Below are positions 1-4,614 of a stretch of 7,483 nt of DNA, in pieces. The notes under the pieces are model-generated. The model saw only the letters and a list, made by a program, of their open reading frames with translations, was not told where the DNA came from and did not search any database. The stretch comes from JBQTIP01 sp052388025 (GTDB lineage: Bacteria; Actinomycetota; UBA4738; HRBIN12), in assembly GCA_052388025.1 (NCBI GenBank), contig JBQTIP010000276.1, positions 1 through 7,483 on the forward strand, in the 5' to 3' direction. Within the stretch, counting starts at the first letter, position 1; each line of letters starts with the position of its first letter. Made by a program: the position numbers and the translations under genes.

Positions 1-125
1 GCCGGGCCCACGGCGAGGTGTTCCGACACGTCCGCCCGGCGAACACCACGATCGGCGGCGTCGCGTTCGTGGACCCCGACATCCTGGTCGAGATCGAGGT
101 CACGGCCGTGCTCGATGGGGACTAG
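1..125 (+). CDS. Rid family (YjgF/YER057c/UK114) protein, C-terminal fragment
   Basis: This is the last 40 codons of a gene that begins before the window. It is read from position 3 and stops with TAG at 123-125. The fragment contains RPANTTIGG, then VDPDILVEIEVTAV, which is the pattern of the last strand and helix region of Rid proteins: a P-A-x-T/S motif followed by an E-I-E-x-x-A-V strand. Rid proteins are small trimeric cytosolic proteins. The RidA subfamily hydrolyses reactive enamine/imine intermediates of amino-acid catabolism. In RidA the residue after Pro-Ala is the substrate-binding Arg (Arg105 in E. coli); here it is Asn, so this is probably a different Rid subfamily whose substrate I cannot name. 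No convincing terminator follows; the nearest hairpin (138-142 with 156-160) is weak. Family assignment is fairly sure, subfamily function is not. Confidence 0.72.
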   Translation, partial: RAHGEVFRHVRPANTTIGGVAFVDPDILVEIEVTAVLDGD

Positions 126-302
126 GACAGCTCCGACCCGCCAATAGAAAGAGGGGGCGGCACTTTGGCGTCCCTTCGAGCCTCTGGTCGAATTCGGAGC
201 CCAAGAGGCACAGGCGCGCTTCCGGGCTGGCGAGAGCACGCCCGCTCTGCCTTCGTGCCGGACAGCCCAGCCGAATGAGACGGGAGTCTACCTGCTGGCC
301 GC

Positions 303-334
303 GGAGTCCTCGTTCCGGAACAAGTCTTGACTCC
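303..334. repeat. Nested inverted repeats upstream of the ArsR promoter
   Basis: The arms GGAGTC (303-308) and GACTCC (329-334) are exact reverse complements. Between them lies a perfect 10-base palindrome, GTTCCGGAAC (312-321). The right arm overlaps the proposed -35 element (327-332). A third GGAGTC occurs at 283-288, exactly 20 bases before the first. This could be a binding site for a regulator or chance in GC-rich DNA. No protein is known to me that binds it. Confidence 0.3.
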
Positions 335-355
335 AAGATCGGTAAGCTGTATCTT
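327..355 (+). promoter_or_regulatory. Sigma-70-type promoter of the arsR-SRPBCC cluster
   Basis: TTGACT (327-332) and TATCTT (350-355) are separated by exactly 17 bases. They match the TTGACA/TATAAT consensus at 5 and 4 of 6 positions. Transcription would start around 361-366, at or a few bases before the ATG at 366. The ArsR mRNA is therefore expected to be leaderless or nearly so. This fits the absence of a Shine-Dalgarno sequence before that ATG. Confidence 0.6.
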
Positions 356-363
356 ACGGTAAG
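341..363. promoter_or_regulatory. Probable ArsR operator overlapping the -10
   Basis: GTAAG (342-346) and CTTAC (353-357) form an inverted repeat with a 6-base spacer. A further GGTAAG at 358-363 repeats the GGTAAG at 341-346 at a distance of 17 bases. The repeat covers the -10 hexamer and the expected transcription start. A dimeric winged-helix repressor bound here would block RNA polymerase. Autorepression by the adjacent ArsR protein is inferred from position and symmetry. Confidence 0.5.
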
Positions 364-365
364 TC

Positions 366-689
366 ATGACGAACCGAGCGGAAGCCAAGGTGTTGGACGC
401 CCTGGGCGATCCGACTCGGCGGGCGGTCCTCGAGCTCGTGCGGACGCACGAGCGGCCGGTGGGTGAGATCGCGCGTCGTCTTCCGGTCAGCCGACCGGCC
501 GTCTCGCAGCACCTTCGTGTCCTCAAGGAGGCGGGGCTCGTGTCTGACCGACAGGAGGGAAACCGTCGGCTGTACAGCGTGGACGTCCGCGGGCTCGAGG
601 CATTGCGGCACTACCTCGAGCGGTACTGGGACGCCGCGCTCGTCGCCTTCGCCGACATTGCCGACACACCGGAAGGGGGTTCCAGATGA
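366..689 (+). CDS. ArsR/SmtB-family winged-helix transcriptional repressor
   Basis: A 107-residue DNA-binding protein of usual ArsR length. The N-terminal LGDPTRRAVLELV (13-25) is the classic ArsR opening. The helix-turn-helix runs about 32-59, with recognition helix SRPAVSQHLRVLKEAGLV (42-59), followed by the wing containing EGNRRLYSV (64-72). It has no cysteine and lacks the ELCVCDL-type metal site, so it is unlikely to be a metal sensor. It resembles the ArsR proteins paired with SRPBCC/AHSA1 genes in many actinobacteria. The ATG at 366 has no Shine-Dalgarno; the promoter at 327-355 places the transcript start almost on it, so this start fits leaderless translation. The stop overlaps the next start (ATGA, 686-689), indicating translational coupling. 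It probably represses its own operon. The inducing signal is unknown. Confidence 0.93.
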   Translation: MTNRAEAKVLDALGDPTRRAVLELVRTHERPVGEIARRLPVSRPAVSQHLRVLKEAGLVSDRQEGNRRLYSVDVRGLEALRHYLERYWDAALVAFADIADTPEGGSR

Positions 690-1165
690 CGGAGCAGGTC
701 GAGCCGATCCGTCGGAGCGTCACCGTTCGATGCGATCCCGAGCGTGCGTTCCGCGTTTTCACCGCTGAGATCGGCAGATGGTGGCCGGCCGAAACGCACT
801 CGCGCGCGGCCACCGAGTTCGAGGGCGAGGGCATCAAGGTCGAGCGGATCGAGTTCCAGGGGCGTGTCGGGGGCCACGTACTTGAGCATATGTCGAACGG
901 CAGGACGCTCTCGTGGGCCGAGGTCCTCGCATGGGATCCGCCGCGCCGCTTCGTGCTGGCCTGGCGACCGCACTCGAGACCGCAGCCTCCGACGGAGGTC
1001 GACGTGACCTTCACGCCGCGGGGCGGCGGGACGCTCGTGGAGCTCGAGCACCGAGGCTGGGAGCAGCTGTCCGAGGACTTCCACAAGCTGTACGCAGATT
1101 ACGCCGGAGGCTGGATCCAGACGCTCGGGCAGTTCGCGACAGCCGTGAACCAAGAGGTGGCATAG
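686..1165 (+). CDS. SRPBCC / AHSA1-like domain protein
   Basis: A 159-residue protein with the START/Bet v1-like helix-grip fold typical of AHSA1-type (activator of Hsp90 ATPase homologue) proteins. Visible landmarks are the opening strand IRRSVTVRCDPERAFRVFT (8-26), WWP (32-34), the central strand around RFVLAWRP (88-95), VDVTFTPRGGGTLVELEHRGW (105-125), and the long C-terminal helix ending in YAGGWIQTLGQFATAV (139-154). Such proteins bind small hydrophobic ligands in a cavity; ligand and role here are unknown. GGAAGGGGG (671-679) lies 6 bases before the ATG, and the gene overlaps arsR by 4 bases, so both are translated from one mRNA. The ArsR protein probably controls its level. A damaged copy of its last third follows directly downstream. 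Fold assignment is confident; function is not known. Confidence 0.88.
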   Translation: MTEQVEPIRRSVTVRCDPERAFRVFTAEIGRWWPAETHSRAATEFEGEGIKVERIEFQGRVGGHVLEHMSNGRTLSWAEVLAWDPPRRFVLAWRPHSRPQPPTEVDVTFTPRGGGTLVELEHRGWEQLSEDFHKLYADYAGGWIQTLGQFATAVNQEVA

Positions 1166-1385
1166 ATGCGGCCAGACATGTCGAAGGAACTTGCGGACAT
1201 GCGGGTCGAGGACCTGATCCGAGACGCGACCCGGACACGGCGGGACGGCGAGACGCTCGCGGAGCTCGAGCACGGCGGTTGCGAGCGGCCTTCCGGGGAC
1301 CGGCTAGCTGTACTCCCACCACGCCGGAGGATTGATCCAGAAGCCCGGGCTGTTCGCGATCGCAGCGAACGAGGAGGTGGCCTAG
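1166..1385 (+). pseudogene. Decayed tandem duplicate of the SRPBCC gene 3' end
   Basis: Positions about 1223-1385 repeat the end of the preceding SRPBCC gene. The first part reads DATRTRRDGETLAELEHGG, against DVTFTPRGGGTLVELEHRG in the intact protein. After a net 2-base loss the match continues in another frame, to HAGGLIQKPGLFAIAANEEVA and a TAG at 1383-1385, against YAGGWIQTLGQFATAVNQEVA and TAG at 1163-1165. By eye, 58 of 75 bases agree between 1091-1165 and 1311-1385. The copy also has AAG changed to TAG at 1305-1307. The first ~57 bases (1166-1222, ATG with AGAGGTGG 5 bases upstream) show no clear match. By chance the frame of this ATG stays open into the downstream fusion gene, so a 520-residue product starting at 1166 is formally possible. 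I consider that extension an artefact of decay. Confidence 0.7.
1372..1378 (+). promoter_or_regulatory. Ribosome binding site for the MoaD-propeller gene, inside the SRPBCC remnant
   Basis: AGGAGGT is a near-perfect anti-16S match. It lies 9 bases before an in-frame TTG (1388) and 18 bases before the ATG at 1397. The spacing favours the TTG, which would add only three residues (start, Arg, Gly). The homologous site at the end of the intact SRPBCC gene is AGAGGTGG (1153-1160). Confidence 0.45.
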
Positions 1386-1396
1386 ACTTGCGGGGG

Positions 1397-2728
1397 ATGG
1401 CGATCGTCACGCTGCGCCCCCCGCTCCGCGACCTCGCCGGCGGGCAGGCCGAGGTCCGGGTCGAGGGCGGAACGCTGGCCGAAGTCATCCGGGACCTCGA
1501 GCGGAACTACCCGCGCCTCGCCGGATGGGTGCTCGACGAGCAAGGTGAGATCCGCCGGCACGTTGGGGTCTTCGTGAACGGCGAAAGGGCGCGGGGCGAG
1601 GCGTCGGTCGGGGAGCGGGACCGCGTCCACATCTTGCCGGCCATCTCCGGCGGCGCCGGGGACGAGGCCGAGCTCCTGGTCGGTACTCGCAAGGGGCTGT
1701 TCGTCCTGCGCGGGCCGCGTGGGGGCCCGATGGAGATAGCCGCGCGAGCGTTCGCGGGACTGGTCGTGGAGTTCGCGACGCGCGACCCCAGGACCGGGAC
1801 CTACTACGCGTCGGTCACGCACGGGCAGTTCGGGCCGCGGGTCTTCCTGGCCGACGACCCGGTGGGCGACTGGGAGCCGTCCGGCGGTCCCTCGTTCCCC
1901 GAGGACGCGGGCGCCAGCGTCGAGCGGGTCTGGGTCGTGCAGCACGGCGAGGAGGACGGCGTGCTCTGGGCGGGCGTGGATCCCGCCGCGCTCTTCCGGA
2001 GCGAGGACGGGGGCCGTACCTGGTCGCTCAACCGAGGCCTGTGGGACGAGCCGAGCCGCCCGAAGTGGGAGCCGGGTCTTGGAGGGCTTTGCCTCCACTC
2101 GATCTCGACCTGGCCGGGCGATCCCGACCGGCTCGCCGTAGGGATCTCGGCCGCCGGCGTGTGGCTCTCCGACGACGGAGGGGGATCGTGGCGACGCGGG
2201 GTGAAGGGCCTCGTGGCGCGCTATCTGCCGGAGGAAGCACGCGAGGGGGCGCTCGACCTTTGCGTCCACAACCTTCACCGTGCGCGTACCCAGCCCGAGA
2301 CCATGTACATGCAGTTCCACGGCGGTGTGTACCGGAGCGACGACGCCGGCGAGACCTGGGCGGACATCGGCGCCGGGCTCCCGTCGGACTTCGGCTTCCC
2401 GATGGTCCTCGATCCGCGCGACCCGGACCGCGCGTTCGTCATCCCGCTCACCGCCGACCGGGATCGCGTGACGCCCGAGGGTAGGGTTCGCGCCTTCGAG
2501 ACACGTGACCGCGGCGCGACCTGGAGCGGGCTCGGCGAGGGCCTGCCGCAGGAGGAGGCGTACCTCACCATCCTCCGGCAGGCCTTTGGCCACGACGCGC
2601 GGGATCCGCTGGGGCTCTACTTCGGCGCCACGTCCGGCGAGGTGTTCGGATCGGCCGACGGGGGGGCGACCTGGGCGACCGTGGCGACGCACCTCGCCCC
2701 CGTGGTCTCGGTTCGCGCTGCCCTCTAG
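1397..2728 (+). CDS. MoaD/ThiS ubiquitin-like domain fused to an Asp-box (BNR) beta-propeller
   Basis: A 443-residue two-domain protein. Residues 1-86 form a beta-grasp sulfur-carrier-like domain: VTLRPPLRDLAGG near the start, GGTLAEVIRDLERNYP (24-39), VFVNGE (58-63), and VHILPAISGG ending in Gly85-Gly86, the motif adenylated and thiocarboxylated in MoaD and ThiS. Without a stop it continues into a propeller beginning ELLVGTRKGLFVLRG (92-106). Five Asp boxes follow at 202-209, 258-265, 314-321, 369-376 and 419-426 (S/T-x-D-x-G-x-T/S-W). Such propellers are often annotated as exo-alpha-sialidase or glycosyl hydrolase, but the sialidase active site is not evident. There is no signal peptide, so it is probably cytosolic. 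The internal Gly-Gly cannot act as a C-terminus unless the chain is cut. I chose ATG 1397 because it begins the conserved domain; TTG 1388 has the better ribosome site, and ATG 1166 would add remnant-derived sequence. Domains are confident, function unknown. Confidence 0.85.
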   Translation: MAIVTLRPPLRDLAGGQAEVRVEGGTLAEVIRDLERNYPRLAGWVLDEQGEIRRHVGVFVNGERARGEASVGERDRVHILPAISGGAGDEAELLVGTRKGLFVLRGPRGGPMEIAARAFAGLVVEFATRDPRTGTYYASVTHGQFGPRVFLADDPVGDWEPSGGPSFPEDAGASVERVWVVQHGEEDGVLWAGVDPAALFRSEDGGRTWSLNRGLWDEPSRPKWEPGLGGLCLHSISTWPGDPDRLAVGISAAGVWLSDDGGGSWRRGVKGLVARYLPEEAREGALDLCVHNLHRARTQPETMYMQFHGGVYRSDDAGETWADIGAGLPSDFGFPMVLDPRDPDRAFVIPLTADRDRVTPEGRVRAFETRDRGATWSGLGEGLPQEEAYLTILRQAFGHDARDPLGLYFGATSGEVFGSADGGATWATVATHLAPVVSVRAAL

Positions 2729-2757
2729 CTCCGGCGCGCTCAGCGGGAATAATCGCG

Positions 2758-2768
2758 ATCGTCACGAT
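2758..2768. repeat. Short inverted repeat upstream of the sigma-factor promoter
   Basis: ATCGT (2758-2762) and ACGAT (2764-2768) flank a single C. It lies 20 bases upstream of the -35 element in an AT-richer patch of otherwise GC-rich DNA. It could be an operator. It has no T-run and so does not look like a terminator for the preceding gene. Confidence 0.25.
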
Positions 2769-2787
2769 GTCTCCATAGAGAGTGGGC

Positions 2788-2816
2788 TTTACAGCTCCGC
2801 CCGCCCCAATTAACAT
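2788..2816 (+). promoter_or_regulatory. Sigma-70-type promoter of the sigma-factor gene
   Basis: TTTACA (2788-2793) and TAACAT (2811-2816) lie 17 bases apart and match consensus at 5 and 4 of 6 positions, in a locally AT-rich stretch. The transcript would begin near 2823. That is after the in-frame ATG at 2817, which argues against that ATG as the start. It gives a leader of roughly 110-120 bases before 2934/2946. Confidence 0.5.
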
Positions 2817-2854
2817 ATGGTGTCGCGGCCGTGGAGGCTGGGTTTTGTGCGCCC

Positions 2855-2888
2855 CGACGCAGCTGCGTCGCCAAGGTCCCGAAGACCT
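2855..2888 (+). promoter_or_regulatory. Paired hairpins in the sigma-factor mRNA leader
   Basis: CGACGCAGCTGCGTCG (2855-2870) is a perfect 16-base palindrome. As RNA it can form a 6-bp stem with an AGCT loop. AGGTC (2874-2878) and GACCT (2884-2888) form a second 5-bp stem with a 5-base loop, only 3 bases later. Both lie in the predicted 5' leader. They could control translation or RNA stability, or the palindrome could be a DNA-level operator. No known riboswitch class is recognised. Confidence 0.35.
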
Positions 2889-2945
2889 CAAGAGGCCGCG
2901 CCTGCGCGCCGCCTGAGAGCTTCGAGGGGGAGAGTGAAGAGGAGA

Positions 2946-3878
2946 ATGGGAGAACCCGCCCGCCCGTTGGGCACCGACGACGCCGACGACCTCCGGCTGT
3001 ACCTGGAGGCCGCCGCGCGCGAGCCGCTCCTCACTAAGGAGGAGGAGGTCGAGCTCGCCATCTTGATCGAGCACGGCAAGGAGGCCGAGGAGCGCCTGCG
3101 CGCCGGGCGCCTGCGCGCCGAGGCCAGCATCATGAAGGCGCGCAAGACCGTCCGCAAGGCCGAGGCCGCCCGGCAGCGCTTCATCATGGCCAACCTGCGC
3201 CTCGTGGTCTCCGTTGCCCGCAAGTACCAGGGCCAGGGGCTTCCGCTTCTGGACCTCATCCAGGAGGGGAACATCGGGCTCATGCGCGCCGTCGAGCTGT
3301 TCGACTGGCGCCGGGGCTTCAAGTTCTCTACCTACGCCACGTGGTGGATCCGCCAGGGCATCACCCGGGCGATCGCCGACCGCTCGCGGTCGATCCGGCT
3401 CCCGGTTCACATCCACGACCGGCTGCGCAAGCTCAACCGGACCCGCGTCCAGTTCGCGCAGAGCATGGGCCGCGAGCCGACGCGCGACGAGCTGGCGAAG
3501 GCGCTCGACACCACGACCGAAGAGATCGACGACCTATCCGAGATGGGCCGGCGCGAGCCGCTGTCGCTCCAGTCTCCCGTGGGAGAGGACACCGAGCTCG
3601 GCGACCTGATCGAGGAGGTCGACTCCGACGCGGCCTTCAACGAGGTCGAGGACGCGCTGCTCCGCGAGGAGATCGGCGACGCCGTCGACCGCGTGCTCGA
3701 CGAGCGAGAGCGCCACGTGGTGGCGCTTCGCTACGGGCTGGAGAACGGGCAGCCGCTGTCGCTGCGCGAGACCGGGAAGGTGCTCGGGCTCTCGGGCGAG
3801 CGCGTCCGGCTGATCGAGCGCGAGGCGCTCAGGAAGCTGCGCGACTCGAACCTGATCTCCGCCGTCGCGGCGCTGTAA
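2946..3878 (+). CDS. RNA polymerase sigma-70 family factor, primary-like (RpoD/SigA group) without region 1.1
   Basis: A 310-residue sigma factor. Region 1.2 is DDLRLYLEAAAREPLLTKEEEVELA (14-38), followed by a charged helical linker (about 45-77). Region 2 runs from NLRLVVSVARKY (83-94) through LDLIQEGNIGLMRAVELFDW (102-121) and FKFSTYATWWIRQGITRAIADRSRSIRLPVH (125-155). Region 3 is about 158-235 and region 4 about 245-300. Region 2.4 keeps the Gln and Thr of WWIRQGIT that read the -10. The region 4.2 helix reads LSGERVRLIE (282-291), where primary factors have V-T-R-E-R-I-R-Q-I-E. Region 1.1 is absent, as in group 2 factors. ATG 2946 is preceded by AAGAGGAGA (2937-2945). GTG 2934 behind GAGGGGG is a close alternative. 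In-frame ATG 2817 would add 43 Arg-rich residues and lies before the predicted transcript start. The gene has its own promoter. Confidence 0.92.
   Translation: MGEPARPLGTDDADDLRLYLEAAAREPLLTKEEEVELAILIEHGKEAEERLRAGRLRAEASIMKARKTVRKAEAARQRFIMANLRLVVSVARKYQGQGLPLLDLIQEGNIGLMRAVELFDWRRGFKFSTYATWWIRQGITRAIADRSRSIRLPVHIHDRLRKLNRTRVQFAQSMGREPTRDELAKALDTTTEEIDDLSEMGRREPLSLQSPVGEDTELGDLIEEVDSDAAFNEVEDALLREEIGDAVDRVLDERERHVVALRYGLENGQPLSLRETGKVLGLSGERVRLIEREALRKLRDSNLISAVAAL
3092..3121 (+). repeat. 15-base tandem repeat inside the sigma-factor gene
   Basis: Two copies (3092-3106 and 3107-3121) differ only in the last base. They encode Arg-Leu-Arg-Ala-Gly and Arg-Leu-Arg-Ala-Glu in the linker between regions 1.2 and 2.1. 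The first 14 bases also occur once in the leader at 2898-2911, in a different reading frame. This is probably slippage duplication in GC-rich sequence. Confidence 0.6.
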
Positions 3879-3895
3879 CGCCGGCGGGCCGGCGT
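3878..3895. terminator. GC-rich hairpin between convergent sigma and plsC genes
   Basis: ACGCCGG (3878-3884) pairs perfectly with CCGGCGT (3889-3895) around a CGGG loop. The outermost bases are the last base of the sigma stop codon (TAA, 3876-3878) and the last base of the plsC stop codon on the - strand. A second CCGGCGT at 3898-3904 offers an alternative partner for the left arm. It has no T-tract on either side, so a bidirectional terminator role is inferred from position and stem strength. Confidence 0.45.
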
Positions 3896-4575
3896 CACCG
3901 GCGTGCCTCCACGTCCGCACGAGCTTTCGAGACCTCCAGGGCGAGGCCGGTCATCACGAGGTCGGTGAACACCTGAAGGTCCTCCTGGGACTCCGGGTCG
4001 CCCGTCGGCTCGAGGGGTTCGCCGAAGGACAGCGCGACGCGGGTACGTATCGGACGCGTGAGGGCCAGGCGCCCCCGCGGCCAGCGATGCTGTGTGCCCC
4101 AGATGCCGACTGGGATCACCGGCGCTCCCGACGCGAGCGCGATCCGGGCGACGCCGGTCCGCCCACGCTGGAGCGCAGTCCCCTCGTTGATCCGGCCCTC
4201 GGGGAAGATCCCGGCCAGGGCACCGGCCCGGATCGTCGCGATCGCCTCGTCCAGCGCGCCGGCGTCTCCCTGGCCGCGGCGGATGGGGATCTGACCGAAC
4301 CGCCGCAGGAAGAAGCCCACGAACGCAGTCAGGAAGAACTCGGCAGCGACCAGGAAGCTGATCGGCCGCCGCCGGCTCCAGGCGGGGGCGATCCCCAGGA
4401 AGATCCCGTCGAGCATGCTCAGGTGGTTCGCCGCCAGGATCGCGGCACCGTGTTCGGGGATGCGATCGAGGCCGACGAACCGGTATCGGAACAGCGACCG
4501 GAGCACCGCACCCACGACCACGACCCCGAGCCGCCACCAGAAGGTCAGCCCGTCGGGTGCGCGGCGCCTGCTCAC
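3895..4575 (-). CDS. plsC: 1-acyl-sn-glycerol-3-phosphate acyltransferase (PlsC family)
   Basis: A 226-residue membrane-associated acyltransferase. PlsC enzymes transfer an acyl chain to the sn-2 position of lysophosphatidic acid to give phosphatidic acid, the precursor of membrane phospholipids. Motif I is NHLSMLD (50-56) with catalytic His51 and Asp56. Motif II is around GQIPIRRG (94-101), motif III is FPEGRIN (124-130), and motif IV is VIPVGIWGT (153-161). A hydrophobic N-terminal segment (about 12-30) and a second at 73-92 would anchor it to the inner face of the membrane. The start is GTG at 4575. It lacks a clear Shine-Dalgarno, but a TAGCAT -10-like element lies 6 bases before it, which suits a leaderless mRNA. 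The gene diverges from the M20 peptidase and converges on the sigma factor. Other lysophospholipid or glycolipid acceptors are possible within this broad family. Confidence 0.9.
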   Translation of the reverse strand: MSRRRAPDGLTFWWRLGVVVVGAVLRSLFRYRFVGLDRIPEHGAAILAANHLSMLDGIFLGIAPAWSRRRPISFLVAAEFFLTAFVGFFLRRFGQIPIRRGQGDAGALDEAIATIRAGALAGIFPEGRINEGTALQRGRTGVARIALASGAPVIPVGIWGTQHRWPRGRLALTRPIRTRVALSFGEPLEPTGDPESQEDLQVFTDLVMTGLALEVSKARADVEARR

Positions 4576-4581
4576 CGGCGG

Positions 4582-4606
4582 ATGCTACCCCGCGCGTCCG
4601 TATACT
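4582..4606. promoter_or_regulatory. Compact divergent promoter region of plsC and the M20 peptidase gene
   Basis: On the + strand TATACT (4601-4606) lies 8 bases before GTG 4615. On the - strand TAGCAT (4587 down to 4582) lies 6 bases before GTG 4575. Both fit the TANNNT -10 pattern with transcription starting at or next to the start codon. Neither has a recognisable -35 or Shine-Dalgarno. Two leaderless transcripts from a 39-base gap is my inference. Confidence 0.45.
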
Positions 4607-4614
4607 GAGCCGCC

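Noticed and set aside
138..160. Possible terminator after the Rid gene (CCGCC with GGCGG)
   Set aside because: The stem is only 5 bp with a 13-base loop and no T-run.
180..209. Possible tRNA-like or hairpin element (GCCTCT with AGAGGC, interior CGAATTCG)
   Set aside because: The interior vaguely resembles a T-loop, but no acceptor, D or anticodon arms can be built around it on either strand.
1166..1396. N-terminal extension of the fusion protein from ATG 1166
   Set aside because: The DNA matches the 3' end of the SRPBCC gene in a mixture of frames, so the extension looks like decayed sequence that stays open by chance.
1382..2692. A long open frame (436 codons) on the - strand opposite the MoaD-propeller gene
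   Set aside because: It mirrors the codon structure of the + strand gene, as expected in GC-rich DNA. Its translation is rich in Arg, Pro and Gly and shows no recognisable domain.
1400..2766. 12-base word GCGATCGTCACG shared by the start of the fusion gene and the gap after it
   Set aside because: A single 12-base match is not surprising in GC-rich sequence of this length, and one copy is coding.
2817..2945. N-terminal extension of the sigma factor from ATG 2817
   Set aside because: The ATG directly abuts the proposed -10 and would lie before the transcript start. The 43 added residues are Arg/Pro/Ala-rich and unlike sigma region 1.1.
3055..3130. Apparent insertion between sigma regions 1.2 and 2.1
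   Set aside because: Actinobacterial SigA-type proteins have a comparable charged helical linker here, so it is not an unusual insertion.
2565..3416. A - strand open frame of 283 codons spanning the sigma promoter and the start of the sigma gene
   Set aside because: It crosses a clear promoter region and has no domain-like sequence; the sigma factor on the other strand is unmistakable.
3731..4537. A second - strand frame overlapping plsC
   Set aside because: It is out of frame with the conserved acyltransferase motifs and is Arg/Pro-rich, a shadow of plsC.
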